NCBI GenBank assembly: GCA_038527215.1
Contig: JBCBGC010000090.1
Location: 1-32,351 of the forward strand
Direction of reading: 5' to 3'
DNA from: JAWPMV01 sp038527215
GTDB lineage: Bacteria; Bacteroidota; Bacteroidia; J057
Length of the DNA stretch: 32,351 bases
Below are positions 15,368 to 23,968 of the stretch, one piece after another. Position 1 is the first letter of the stretch. Each line of letters starts with the position of its first letter. Under the pieces are notes generated by a model. The model was not told the DNA's origin and did not search any database. It saw only the letters and a program-made list of their open reading frames with translations. A program made the position numbers and the translations under genes.

Positions 15368-16528
15368 ATGGACCCATTATTCTTCACCGAAGAGCACCAA
15401 CTATTCCGAAACTCTCTCCGAGACTTTTTCAAAACAGAGGTCACCCCGCATCTTGATGCCTGGGAAAAAGCCGGCAAGATAGACCGGGAACTGTATCGAA
15501 AGATGGGGGAAATGGGCTTTTTGGGCCTGGAGGTGGAAGAAGCCTATGGAGGCTCAGGCTTGGATTTCATGTACTCAACTGTGCTTTGTGAAGAGCTGGG
15601 TCGGACCGGTAGTTATGGCTTAAGCACCGCCATTAGCGCCCATGCGTATCTCGCCATGAACTATCTGATCCATGCGGGTTCCCCTTACATCAAAGAGAAG
15701 TATCTCTTGCCCAGCGTAAAGGGAGAAATTGTCGGTTCACTCTCGATGACCGAACCTGCCGCTGGCTCAGATGTGAAAGGAATTCGCAGCAGCGCCAAGC
15801 TAGAGGGAGATCACTATATCGTCAATGGTTCTAAGACCTTTATTTCCAATGCCTATTATGGCGATTATACCGTAGCGGCTGTGGTAACGGAAACGGGCCT
15901 TTCCATGATGGTGATAGACCTGGATGCGAAAGGCGTTTCCCGTACCAAGCTGGACAAAGTGGGCATTCGCTGTTCCGACACGGCAGAACTGGCCTTTAGC
16001 AATGTCCGGGTGCCCAAGGAGAATCTTTTGGGGGTCGAAGGCCAGGGCTTCTACTATATGATGGACAGCCTGCAGGTAGAACGGCTCACTGGGGCTATCT
16101 TCTCCATGGGGCTGTTGGACTACGTACTGGACATCACCCTGCAGTATATCTCTGAACGGACCGCCTTTGGGAAAAGCATCAATCAGTTCCAGGTCCTCCG
16201 GCATCAAATTGCTGAAATCGCCACCGAGATTGAAGCCTATAAAGCCTTGACCTATCAAACCTGCTATCGACTGACCCGAGGAGAAAGTGTGGTCAAAGAA
16301 TGCTCTATGCTGAAGTATAAACTAGCGGATGTGTTAAACGAAGCGGTCTACACCTGCCTCCAAATGTTTGGCGGCTATGGCTTCATGGAAGAATATCCCA
16401 TCGGCCGCATCTATCGGGATGTGCGGGTAGGGCCTATTTATGGCGGCACTTCCGAAATCATGAAAGAAGTCATCGCCAAAATGGTGATTGACAAAGTGGC
16501 CTATAAGCGGGCGTATAAGAAGGAGTAG
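15368..16528 (+). CDS. Acyl-CoA dehydrogenase
   Basis: This 386-residue flavoenzyme introduces the alpha-beta double bond in acyl-CoA (first step of beta-oxidation) and passes electrons to ETF. The three ACAD domains are visible: an N-terminal helical region with EEAYGGSGLDFMYST, the middle strand region with SMTEPAAGSDV and IVNGSKTFISNA, and the C-terminal helices with RTAFGKSINQFQVLRHQIA and MFGGYGFMEEYPIGRIYRD. At the position of the usual catalytic Glu of short/medium-chain enzymes (YEGT) the protein has Gly359 in IYGGTSEIM. Glu238 in the VER helix is well placed to be the base, as in long-chain and isovaleryl-CoA dehydrogenases. No ETF or enoyl-CoA hydratase gene is adjacent. Confidence 0.95.
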   Translation: MDPLFFTEEHQLFRNSLRDFFKTEVTPHLDAWEKAGKIDRELYRKMGEMGFLGLEVEEAYGGSGLDFMYSTVLCEELGRTGSYGLSTAISAHAYLAMNYLIHAGSPYIKEKYLLPSVKGEIVGSLSMTEPAAGSDVKGIRSSAKLEGDHYIVNGSKTFISNAYYGDYTVAAVVTETGLSMMVIDLDAKGVSRTKLDKVGIRCSDTAELAFSNVRVPKENLLGVEGQGFYYMMDSLQVERLTGAIFSMGLLDYVLDITLQYISERTAFGKSINQFQVLRHQIAEIATEIEAYKALTYQTCYRLTRGESVVKECSMLKYKLADVLNEAVYTCLQMFGGYGFMEEYPIGRIYRDVRVGPIYGGTSEIMKEVIAKMVIDKVAYKRAYKKE

Positions 16529-16560
16529 CGGAGCTGAGCGGTAGCTAAATCCTGGATTCT

Positions 16561-16602
16561 ACAAAAAATAAGCACCTCTCTGGACCATTCCAGGGAGGTG
16601 CT
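16561..16602 (-). terminator. Terminator for the Arg/Asp-rich protein gene
   Basis: A 13-bp stem (16571-16583 with 16590-16602, one wobble) around loop ACCATT lies between two convergent genes. On the minus strand it is followed by TATTTTTTG, so it works best as the intrinsic terminator of 16630-17358. It could also stop the acyl-CoA dehydrogenase transcript. Confidence 0.75.
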
Positions 16603-16629
16603 GTCGCTAAGGTGATTTAGACCGATAAA

Positions 16630-17358
16630 TCAATCATTTCGTCTGCGCTCCCTTTTTTCTCGCCGGTCCTCCCCTCTTTCTCTTCTGTCCTCTCTTTTTT
16701 CAGCATGGTCTTCCGCCAGTTCTCTTTTCGTCGCCGCAATATCCTTTTCCATGATCTCCATGAATTCCTTGGCTAGCCGAATGTTGGCCACCGCTTTTTC
16801 TTTCGCACTTGGCTCTAGCGAAAAATTAAAGGCCTTAAAGGAGTTCAAAATCTGTTTTTGCCGGGACGCGAGGGCAATCCTTTGCTGCAAATCCATTTTG
16901 TCATCCCGCGCATCTCTGCGGTCGTCATTCCTGTCTCTGCGATCATCTCTCAGATCTCGGCCTTCCCCCAAATCCCCATCTCGGTTCACTCTGTCTCGTC
17001 GCGAGCGGCCCACTTCCCGGGCTGAGGAACGTTGTTCTGCCCCACTTTGGGCTACCTCTCTTTTGGCCTGAGCGATTTTCTCTTCGCTTTGTTTGACTTC
17101 ACGGCTCATATCCAGGATGAGCTCTTTTTGGAAGCTTTGTACCTCGGCTAACTTCAGGCCGCCAAAGCCCGTCTCCATGCCAAAGATTTTGTTTTTCATG
17201 GCAGCCAATTCGGCGATGTCCCGCTCAAGCTGGGCTTTGCCTAGGTTGATGGCTTTTTGGTTATCTCCAGCCTCTTTGAGGTTTCTGACTGGCTGGGCAA
17301 ACATACTGAGGTGAATAACTCCTAATAATAGGAATAGAATGCTGGTTCGCTTGTTCAT
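16630..17358 (-). CDS. Secreted Arg/Asp-rich coiled-coil protein
   Basis: Starting at ATG17358, the 242-residue product has a standard signal peptide (MNKRTSILFLLLGVIHLSMFAQ) and is therefore exported; a longer frame to 17415 would bury the signal. After a helical segment with ELAAMKNKIFGMETGFGGLK and a Glu/Lys coiled coil comes a low-complexity block of Arg/Asp repeats (about residues 118-150), a second helical region, and a C-terminal tail of Arg/Glu/Asp repeats ending ERRRND. It is extremely charged, with opposite charges alternating. I recognise no family. Possible roles are a periplasmic scaffold or chaperone-like protein. It is monocistronic, with its own promoter element and terminator. 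Confidence 0.75.
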   Translation of the reverse strand: MNKRTSILFLLLGVIHLSMFAQPVRNLKEAGDNQKAINLGKAQLERDIAELAAMKNKIFGMETGFGGLKLAEVQSFQKELILDMSREVKQSEEKIAQAKREVAQSGAEQRSSAREVGRSRRDRVNRDGDLGEGRDLRDDRRDRNDDRRDARDDKMDLQQRIALASRQKQILNSFKAFNFSLEPSAKEKAVANIRLAKEFMEIMEKDIAATKRELAEDHAEKREDRRERGEDRREKRERRRND

Positions 17359-17412
17359 AATGGTGAAATGATTAATGGAGGTTTCTTGTTTGATCTGCCT
17401 AGGGCTCCTCAA

Positions 17413-17420
17413 CAAATATA
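17413..17420 (-). promoter_or_regulatory. Candidate -7 element TATATTTG
   Basis: On the minus strand TATATTTG at 17420-17413 matches TAnnTTTG exactly, about 55 bases upstream of ATG17358. A -33 TTTG is not obvious. Confidence 0.5.
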
Positions 17421-17753
17421 AATCTTATTGCGAAGGTCCCGAGTAGCAGGGAAACCCGTTAACGTCTTTCACCTAGGAAACGGAAAAGTGAGGAATAGTG
17501 GGAGAAAATCAGCTTGAAGTATCCAAAAGCCAGGTTCAAATGGACATATCGATTTGTGGACCGCAGCGTAAGGCTTAGGCGGATTCATGGTGCCTGGCTA
17601 CAACCATACTCGGTTAACTTTCGGTGCATTCCCTTCCTCTTTACCAAAAAGGAAAATCGAGCCTGAGCCATTCCCTCAGCCCCTAAAGAGGTGGATTATT
17701 ACCATTCATTCACCCCTCTTCCTCCTTTATTGACGGCTTAACTCAAGCCTATT
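17421..17753. other. Intergenic region, nothing recognised
   Basis: These 333 bases lie upstream of the Arg/Asp-rich gene and past the 3' end of the lipoprotein gene that stops at 17754. I see no reading frame, RNA gene or strong hairpin that I can support. Confidence 0.5.
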
Positions 17754-18509
17754 TCATGGGAAAATTTTCGTATAGGGCGAGAATGATACGTCCTGGTATT
17801 TCACCTGATAGGCTTCCTCCAAATCTTCATACACCTGTACAAACAAAAATATCTCCGGGTCATTGCTCACCTCCTTGAAGAAGAGTTGCAGGTAAAAGGA
17901 ATTCTGTTTTCCTACCCATCGCCTTTCCCCGGCATGGTAACTCAACTTGGTGAAGGGTGATCCGGCAAGCAAGACCAGGCTGTCCGTCAGGTCCAGGCTA
18001 TGATCGGCATTGGCATAGGTTCCGACGATCTCCAAAAGGTCCTGAGCATCTGGTTGATTGTAGGTATATACATTCCAGCCATGATCATCCGTAGCATTTT
18101 CGTCCGGGAGCTTGAAAGCCAGGGCTTCCTCTATGCCGTTATTTTTGCATTTGTGTTTATAGATGCTAACGGATTGGTCCGTTTGATCCTTGAAAAAAAG
18201 TACGTAGACATTCCCTTCTCCATCTCTGCCGATCCACTTATTCTCTACCTGATCAAATGATAGTTTTTCCATGGTATACTGGGTGCTGTATACCGCTCCC
18301 TTCATGGTGTAAGCGATACTATCCGCATATAAGGTATGTAGGGAGTTTTGGGTGCCCCCCATCAACTGAAAATCCCAATGATAAGGGCCTTGCAAGGTGA
18401 ACTCATCCTGGCTGAACTGGCTGCTAAAACGTGCCACCTCGTCGGACGTACTCTTGTACCCACAGCCAAGCAATAAAAGGGAACTGAGTGCATACAAGAA
18501 ATATTTCAT
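17754..18509 (-). CDS. Hypothetical lipoprotein with two repeated halves
   Basis: This 251-residue protein has signal peptide MKYFLYALSSLLLLGC, with Cys16 as lipid site. The mature part is beta-rich and contains two similar blocks: one in the first half (DSIAYTM...MEKLSFDQVENKWIGRD...VYVLFFKDQ) and one in the second (DSLVLLA...FTKLSYHAGERRWVGKQ...YLQLFFKEV). Shared positions are DS near the start, KLS, W[IV]G and FFK. This suggests an internal duplication of a small beta-barrel or sandwich unit. No family is recognised. It is monocistronic on the minus strand. Confidence 0.7.
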   Translation of the reverse strand: MKYFLYALSSLLLLGCGYKSTSDEVARFSSQFSQDEFTLQGPYHWDFQLMGGTQNSLHTLYADSIAYTMKGAVYSTQYTMEKLSFDQVENKWIGRDGEGNVYVLFFKDQTDQSVSIYKHKCKNNGIEEALAFKLPDENATDDHGWNVYTYNQPDAQDLLEIVGTYANADHSLDLTDSLVLLAGSPFTKLSYHAGERRWVGKQNSFYLQLFFKEVSNDPEIFLFVQVYEDLEEAYQVKYQDVSFSPYTKIFP

Positions 18510-18591
18510 GTTTTTAGGGTTTGAATGCCTGCTTTTTTAAGGGCTCCCCGGGACCGCGCTAGTCTGACAGGGGAGATAAAGCAAAGGTAAA

Positions 18592-18599
18592 AACGAAGC
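18592..18599 (-). promoter_or_regulatory. Candidate -7 element TACCTTTG
   Basis: On the minus strand TACCTTTG at 18599-18592 matches TAnnTTTG and lies about 80 bases upstream of the lipoprotein start at 18509. Confidence 0.4.
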
Positions 18600-18783
18600 G
18601 CCTTGTTCAAAGGATATTTGTCAGTGGTGACAAAGCTAAAAATCACTTTGATCTTATGCTGCTTCTCATAGCGACAAGCCTACCCCAGAAGAAAGTGACA
18701 TGCTTCGGAGGGTGAGCCAGAAAATGAACCCCTGATCCCCTCTCCTATTGGGTCATCTTGCTGATCTTCGTAATTTGTCACTT

Positions 18784-19347
18784 ATGGAACTGCTATCATT
18801 TCTCAGAGAAAAAAAACTCTTTACAGAAGAGGATTGTAAGACCATCGATCGTGCATTTTCTGAGGAAACGATTCCTAAGGGTACGGTAATCCAAAAGGTG
18901 AATCCCTATGCCAAAAGCATGCTTTTCATTGAATCGGGCTTGCTCCGGACCTATTATGTAAAAGACGGCAAGGACATTACGCATTTCTTTTTTGAGGAAA
19001 AGTACTTTATCGCTCCCGTCAACAGCATTTATTATGATAAATCCGAACGCTATGAATGGGAAGCCATCGAGTCTTGCCGGGTAAGGGTCATACCCTATGA
19101 GGATTTTATTAGCCTGGAGGATCAGTTTCCCAAACTCACCCGACTGGCCCTCGATTTTGCTATTCATATGCTGGATTTATTTTCTCAAAAGCTCGATCTC
19201 ATCCAGTTCCAGACGGCTGCTGACAAGTACGAGCTCTTCCTCGAAATGTACCCAAATCTGTTAAACAGAGTGTCTCTGGGAGATACCGCTTCCTTCCTCG
19301 GCATCACCCAACAAACCTTGAGCGTAATCAGGTCTCAGAAAAAATAA
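18784..19347 (+). CDS. Crp/Fnr-family transcriptional regulator
   Basis: This 187-residue protein has a cyclic-nucleotide-binding jelly-roll (about 15-115, with PKGTVIQKVN, LFIESGLLRTYYVKDGKD and ITHFFFEEKYF) and a short C-terminal helix-turn-helix (VSLGDTASFLGITQQTLSVI). It is shorter than classical Crp, as is common for Bacteroidota members, which usually lack the cAMP-contacting residues. ATG18784 is preferred over an upstream TTG18748. It lies 77 bases upstream of the alpha/beta hydrolase at 19425 on the same strand, so it may be co-transcribed with, and regulate, that gene. Confidence 0.9.
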   Translation: MELLSFLREKKLFTEEDCKTIDRAFSEETIPKGTVIQKVNPYAKSMLFIESGLLRTYYVKDGKDITHFFFEEKYFIAPVNSIYYDKSERYEWEAIESCRVRVIPYEDFISLEDQFPKLTRLALDFAIHMLDLFSQKLDLIQFQTAADKYELFLEMYPNLLNRVSLGDTASFLGITQQTLSVIRSQKK

Positions 19348-19424
19348 GCCTGGATTCATTTTTTAAGATAGATGAAATGTTTTCCCATTTCATCGGCTGA
19401 CCTTTGCTTCAAAGAAATCAAAAC

Positions 19425-20498
19425 ATGAAGCAAACGATGAATAAATCCCAAGAGATCCTGAAATTGATAAAAATGCTTTCCCCCCAAACGCTCCCCAGAT
19501 TGGAGTATATATCGCGGGAAGACTTAAGTTTGACCAATGTGCGAGAAGGGGGCATCAAAACAGATGTGCCCATCACGGCCGATTTGCGGTATCCTCAGCC
19601 ATCGAGCTTCCCTTTGGGAGCTGAAAATGCTCACGGCGAAATTGAAATGCTCGGCGAGGTCGAGGCAACACATTGGTATGTGGAAGCGGAGGGAATCACC
19701 TGGCATTTTGTTACCACGGGGGACCCAAAGAACGAGCCTTTCGTCATGGTGCATGGCTTCCCGGAAAGCTGGTACACCTTCCACAACCAAATGCGGGACT
19801 TATCCGATCAGTATTACTGCATCGCTGTGGATACACTCGGTAATGGACAAAGTGATAAACGACTGGACCTGGACTATCGCTATTCAGCTATCGCAGCCTC
19901 TCTGGCAAAAATGCTGGATACCATCGGTATTAAGCAGTTCAACCTGGGCGGGCATGACCGGGGATCGGTGATTTCGGATCACCTTTTGAATGTGGACGGC
20001 ATGGAAGGGCGCATTTTGCGCTATGTTCGGATGCAGCAGTCAGCTAACGAGCCCCATGGCGATCCCAAGCCACCTCATAAACTCTTCGCCTCCTCCTGGT
20101 TTCCCAAGTTGATGAAATGGACCGGTTTTCCCCGGGTGGCCTATGTGGCCAGTATGTACCGGGTAGAAGATATTGCTCCAGAGGTCCTGAGGAGGCTAGA
20201 TCACGAAATTAAATACAAAGGCATTGCCGAAGCCTCTCCCCGACAATTTGACCATACCAGTCTGGAGCAGGAACTGGAGGACCGGCACAACTTCCTCTTT
20301 GCCAAAATGACCATGCCTGTGCTGTTCCTACAAGGAGAAAAGGACCCTGGTCAGCACCCTGAAGAGTATGAAAACACTCCGGATTTCGTAACCAACGGCC
20401 GGGTCCAATTCATTGATGGAAACCACTTCTTTCAGCTCGGGGCTTCTGAAGCTGCCACAGCTGCCATGCGGGCCTTTTTGTCCGAGCCGCTAACCTAA
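19425..20498 (+). CDS. Alpha/beta hydrolase, epoxide hydrolase/haloalkane dehalogenase type
   Basis: The protein has 357 residues from ATG19425 (ATG19437 is also possible). The core carries the oxyanion motif HGFPESWYTF, the strand YYCIAVDTLGNGQSD, the nucleophile elbow GGHDRGS with Asp178 as nucleophile, an acid region LQGEKDPGQHP and the catalytic His in DGNHFF. An Asp nucleophile with HGFPE is typical of epoxide hydrolases and relatives such as haloalkane and fluoroacetate dehalogenases. The cap residues do not let me choose among them. An N-terminal extension of about 90 residues precedes the core. It follows the Crp/Fnr gene and is followed by a terminator-like hairpin. Confidence 0.87.
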   Translation: MKQTMNKSQEILKLIKMLSPQTLPRLEYISREDLSLTNVREGGIKTDVPITADLRYPQPSSFPLGAENAHGEIEMLGEVEATHWYVEAEGITWHFVTTGDPKNEPFVMVHGFPESWYTFHNQMRDLSDQYYCIAVDTLGNGQSDKRLDLDYRYSAIAASLAKMLDTIGIKQFNLGGHDRGSVISDHLLNVDGMEGRILRYVRMQQSANEPHGDPKPPHKLFASSWFPKLMKWTGFPRVAYVASMYRVEDIAPEVLRRLDHEIKYKGIAEASPRQFDHTSLEQELEDRHNFLFAKMTMPVLFLQGEKDPGQHPEEYENTPDFVTNGRVQFIDGNHFFQLGASEAATAAMRAFLSEPLT

Positions 20499-20519
20499 GA
20501 TAACAGATGACCGATATTC

Positions 20520-20560
20520 TGGAATGGCTCCTCCCCATAAGCTTTGGGGAGTGCCTTCCA
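20520..20560 (+). terminator. Terminator-like hairpin
   Basis: A long imperfect stem runs from TGGAA at 20520 to TTCCA at 20560, with GGC/GCC and CTCCCCA/TGGGGAG blocks, and is followed by GTTTTGTTTG. It lies between the hydrolase and the DUF4345 gene. Confidence 0.6.
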
Positions 20561-20594
20561 GTTTTGTTTGCGCCTCTTACCAAAGGAAATTTGC

Positions 20595-21011
20595 ATGAAA
20601 AAATTCCACCCCACCATCCTGGTCTTCTCGGGCTTGGCCTTGTTCTATGCCTGTAGCATGCGATTGATCTATCCGGCAGAAGCGGTTTTTCTGCAAGGCT
20701 ATTTTGCGCATCCAGGCAATAGCCTGGAGCTACATCTGGACCTCGTAAATGAAATCCGAGGGGTCGGCGCGGTAATGCTACTAGGAGGAATAGCCACCCT
20801 GCTGGGGGCATTTAGGGCAGCCTTTCGTTCAACAGCCTTCGTCGTAGCGGTGGTTATTTTCGGTGGAGTAATCCTGGGAAGATTCTTTAGCTTTTGGGTA
20901 GACGGTTTCCCGCATGGGGATTTGCTCCGGGCAACGGTGGCCGAAGGCGTGTTGGCCGGGCTGAATCTCATCGGTTTAGGACAGGTCCTGACTAAAAGCG
21001 GGCAAAGGTGA
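20595..21011 (+). CDS. DUF4345-like small membrane protein
   Basis: From ATG20595 the product has 138 residues, with a good AAAGGAA ribosome site 5 bases upstream. Four hydrophobic helices are visible: LVFSGLALFYACSM, GAVMLLGGIATLLGAF, a Val/Phe-rich segment and a Leu/Gly-rich C-terminal one. The charged motif LVNEIRGVGAVML between helices 1 and 2 (Asn-Glu-x-Arg-Gly) is characteristic of DUF4345 proteins. The function of the family is unknown. It converges on the LytTR gene. Confidence 0.75.
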   Translation: MKKFHPTILVFSGLALFYACSMRLIYPAEAVFLQGYFAHPGNSLELHLDLVNEIRGVGAVMLLGGIATLLGAFRAAFRSTAFVVAVVIFGGVILGRFFSFWVDGFPHGDLLRATVAEGVLAGLNLIGLGQVLTKSGQR

Positions 21012-21013
21012 AG

Positions 21014-21037
21014 CAAGCAAGGATGGTTCCTTGCTTG
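21014..21037. terminator. Bidirectional hairpin between convergent genes
   Basis: CAAGCAAGGA-TGGT-TCCTTGCTTG is a perfect 10-bp stem with a 4-base loop, filling the 29-base gap between the convergent stops of the DUF4345 and LytTR genes. No T tract is present on either side. It probably ends both transcripts. Confidence 0.7.
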
Positions 21038-21040
21038 AGC

Positions 21041-21811
21041 CTAGCCTGCCGTATCATTTAACCAGGCCTTAAAACGAGCAGCATTGGCTTTGCTCACAAT
21101 GACCTCCGTTGTTGGCGAAGGTTTAAGATTAACTACCAGCCTGCCATTGAAATAAGCTTGCAGGGAGGCGATAGCCGAGCGTTGCAGGATGAATTGTCGG
21201 TTGGCCCTAAAAAACACATCCGGGTCTAATTCACTCACCAAATCTTCCAGCTTTTCGTCCAGATGGTAGGTAGTCTGATCCCTGGCAACCCCTTTCACGA
21301 TCCCATGTTGGATAAAAAAGTAGGCGAATTCCCGGACTGAAACCGGGAAGAAGGTTTCTCCTTTTTGTACGAGGAAAGAGCGCCTGAATGTCTTTTGGTT
21401 GGCCTGTATAAGAGAAAGGGTCGCTTCTATTTGCTGGGAAGATATCAAAGGCAGCGGCTGCCTGTTCCTCAATTTTTGTAAAGCATGTCTGAGTTCTTGT
21501 TCCCGGATAGGTTTGAGTAAATAATCAATGCTGTTCACCTTAAAGGCCTGGATAGCATATTGATCATAGGCAGTAGTAAAAATAATGGGGGCAATAGGTT
21601 CTACTTCTTTTAGGATCTCGAAGGAGTTCCCGTCAGCCAAATGGATGTCCATGAAGACCAAATGATAGTCTTGGTGATCCTGGAAAAAAGCAATGGCATC
21701 CGAAACCGTCTCCATACATTTCACAATCTGGATATCAGGGGCAACGAAAGCTAACAAATACTTCAGATTGGCAGCAGCCGATTGCTCGTCCTCAACTAAG
21801 ATCGCTTTCAT
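21041..21811 (-). CDS. LytTR-family response regulator
   Basis: This 256-residue protein has a receiver domain (1 to about 120) with acidic residues Glu7-Asp8, phosphoacceptor Asp55 in VFMDIHL, Thr/Ala switch residues and a KP motif in YLLKPI. The C-terminal LytTR DNA-binding domain (about 145-250) shows FFIQHGIVKGV, TYHLDEKLEDL and FFRANRQFILQ, the family's hallmark. LytTR proteins bind short direct repeats. It overlaps the sensor kinase gene by 20 bases and so forms a translationally coupled two-component pair. Its targets are not evident here. Confidence 0.95.
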   Translation of the reverse strand: MKAILVEDEQSAAANLKYLLAFVAPDIQIVKCMETVSDAIAFFQDHQDYHLVFMDIHLADGNSFEILKEVEPIAPIIFTTAYDQYAIQAFKVNSIDYLLKPIREQELRHALQKLRNRQPLPLISSQQIEATLSLIQANQKTFRRSFLVQKGETFFPVSVREFAYFFIQHGIVKGVARDQTTYHLDEKLEDLVSELDPDVFFRANRQFILQRSAIASLQAYFNGRLVVNLKPSPTTEVIVSKANAARFKAWLNDTAG

Positions 21812-22832
21812 GACTCTTAATGGGTAAACTTACGGTAAAAAAATGCTCGTCTTGCAGAATTTGAATATCCCTTTTTTTCAACATCCTAAAACGGACAGAA
21901 AGATTGGCCAGGCCAGTACCTGTGCTTACTGGCGCATCTCCCCTTTTTTGTATGCGATTTCGAACTTTTAGCTGCTCATTCTCCGGAAATATCTCTACCA
22001 TTAAGGGTTGTTTAGAGGAGGCGATATTGTGCTTAATGGCATTTTCTACCAGAAGTTGTAAGGAAAAAGAGGGTACACTTTCCTTTTTCCAGTCATCAGG
22101 AATCCGAATATCTACCTTGAATTTCTCCCCGAATCGCTCTTTTTGCAAAAAAATATAGCTTTCTAAATATTCCCATTCTTCCGCTAGCGGAAGAAAATCT
22201 TCATTGCTTCGCTGTAGGGTAGATCGCAGTAACCATGACAATTGATCGACGAAGGCCAGGGCCCGATCTGACTGCTCGCGAATTAAGGCAGTGAGGGAAT
22301 CAAGTGAATTAAATAAAAAGTGGGGGTTTATTTGGCTTCGGATGGCCGCCAACTGATGCTGAAGGGCTTTTTGTTTGGCCTGTTCCTTTTCTAGCAGGTT
22401 TTGCTGTTGCTTGAAGGTCAGGTTGATAAACCGAGCTAGCAACAACAAGATGGGATGTACGACTAAGTAATTAATGACGGTCGCAAAAATGATTTGCTTT
22501 TGCTCATAAACAGCTGAACTATGTTGAAGTTTCAGGGCTATAGCAACAATGATCCCGAGGAGGAGGATCCCAGAATTGACTGCCACCAGCGATAATTTCT
22601 GCCGGACTGAAGGAGCTGGAAACCAATTATTTTTCCAAGATAAATTCACCCCTAACAATAAACAGGCATATCCAAACATCAATATCATCCTAAAAATCAA
22701 TACCTCTTTGGTCAATCCCAGAGAGGAACTAAGACTATTGCCTTGGATGGCGATGACCATGCGCTGAAAATTCATCAGCAGGGTAACAGACAGGGCTCCC
22801 AAAAAAATAATGATGATTTTGCTTTTGAACAT
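21792..22832 (-). CDS. LytS-type membrane histidine kinase
   Basis: This 346-residue protein has about four transmembrane helices in residues 5-135, a coiled coil with LLEKEQAKQKALQHQLAAIR, then the His_kinase-family phosphoacceptor in INPHFLFNSLDSL (His171). The catalytic domain carries the N-box LLVENAIKHNI and the glycine box GTGLANLSVRF. The sensor region is short and lies within the membrane, so it probably detects a membrane-linked or lipophilic signal. It is the first gene of the two-gene operon with the LytTR regulator. The 206 bases upstream contain no exact TAnnTTTG. Confidence 0.95.
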   Translation of the reverse strand: MFKSKIIIIFLGALSVTLLMNFQRMVIAIQGNSLSSSLGLTKEVLIFRMILMFGYACLLLGVNLSWKNNWFPAPSVRQKLSLVAVNSGILLLGIIVAIALKLQHSSAVYEQKQIIFATVINYLVVHPILLLLARFINLTFKQQQNLLEKEQAKQKALQHQLAAIRSQINPHFLFNSLDSLTALIREQSDRALAFVDQLSWLLRSTLQRSNEDFLPLAEEWEYLESYIFLQKERFGEKFKVDIRIPDDWKKESVPSFSLQLLVENAIKHNIASSKQPLMVEIFPENEQLKVRNRIQKRGDAPVSTGTGLANLSVRFRMLKKRDIQILQDEHFFTVSLPIKSHESDLS

Positions 22833-23038
22833 GGTAACTCAGTAAAACATTGAAGTTCAGGGTATTCATTCCCTTCTCGAAAGCAAATTCGCAGTTTTGT
22901 CTTGTGGCCTCCTTCGTCCGCTTTCAAGGCGGTCTTCCCTGCTCACTCATATCTGCGCTTTTACCCGCTTGATTTTTCACCAGTCGAACCCTGAGAGCAT
23001 TTACCCAATATAATCAGCTGAGGCAGGATTTGTTCGGC

Positions 23039-23917
23039 CTATCGTATTCCATTGAGGTCAAATTTCTTCAGGAACTTCCAGGCTTCTTCACTGGCGTTGA
23101 TGTCATTATTATCTGGTTCCAATTCCGAACCAAACCAGTTGTGTCCTCCCCCGATCACTTTAAAATGCTCAACTGTGGCGTCATTTTGTCCATCCCCAAA
23201 AATGAAATACTGCACCGTGCTTCCGTCTTGAGGATCAATATCGGGGAGGTCGGTAATCGTAGGGGTGGATGCAGTTTGGTTATGGCTTTTCCAAAAATTG
23301 ATGGCGGCTTCTGCTACTTCATACGGAACATTTTGATCTTCTGTACCATGAAGCTGAAGGACAGGAACTGGTCGGGTGGGATCACAGCTTGAAAGCTGGG
23401 CTTCATTCATGCCACCTTTGACAGAGACCACCGACGCAATTCGGTCGCTTAACTCGCAGGCCAGTTGAAAACTGAAATACCCCCCATTAGAAGAACCTGC
23501 TGCATAGACTCTGTCCGGGTCGATAGGGTAACGGCTTAGCAGATCGTCCAAAAGTGCGTTTATAAAACCGATATCGTCTGCCCTCCCAGGATCTCCTGTG
23601 TGGTTCCAGGTGAGGTTTTGAGATTCAGGGGTTACGAGGATGAAGTTCTCCTCATCTGCCAGCTGATGAAATTGACTCAATTCGTATTGCTTCTCTTTGG
23701 TCCCAAAGGCACCATGAAAGCTCAGGAGCAAGGGCACCGCTTTAGTGTCCACATAATTTGCTGGAAAATAAAGCAGATATTCTCGTTCCTCCCCATCCCA
23801 GGTGAAGGTTTCTGAAGAGAGATTACCGGGAGTGAGGTCCACTTCATATTGGGGTCGGCAGGCAATAAGGCATAGGAAAAGCATCACCGCAGGTGAAAAG
23901 ATGTTCAAGTTATACAT
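23039..23917 (-). CDS. PHB depolymerase-like (LpqC-type) lipoprotein esterase
   Basis: This 292-residue protein has signal peptide and lipobox LIAC (Cys20), so it is an envelope lipoprotein. The fold is the esterase/PHB-depolymerase type: strand REYLLYFP, oxyanion FHGA (67-70), nucleophile elbow GSSNG with Ser143, probable acid Asp194 in HGTEDQNVPY, and catalytic His259 in GGGHNW. The DPDRVYAAGSSNGGYFS context is typical of COG3509 esterases (PHB depolymerase, feruloyl and acetylxylan esterases). The substrate cannot be fixed. PHB is one option, given phasins elsewhere in the window, but they are 20 kb away. It precedes no obvious operon partner, and the T9SS esterase lies 51 bases upstream on the same strand. 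Confidence 0.85.
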   Translation of the reverse strand: MYNLNIFSPAVMLFLCLIACRPQYEVDLTPGNLSSETFTWDGEEREYLLYFPANYVDTKAVPLLLSFHGAFGTKEKQYELSQFHQLADEENFILVTPESQNLTWNHTGDPGRADDIGFINALLDDLLSRYPIDPDRVYAAGSSNGGYFSFQLACELSDRIASVVSVKGGMNEAQLSSCDPTRPVPVLQLHGTEDQNVPYEVAEAAINFWKSHNQTASTPTITDLPDIDPQDGSTVQYFIFGDGQNDATVEHFKVIGGGHNWFGSELEPDNNDINASEEAWKFLKKFDLNGIR

Positions 23918-23968
23918 AGGTATTCAATTGTTATGGTAAGGCATAAAGGGGGGGCTAATCCTTGAGGA

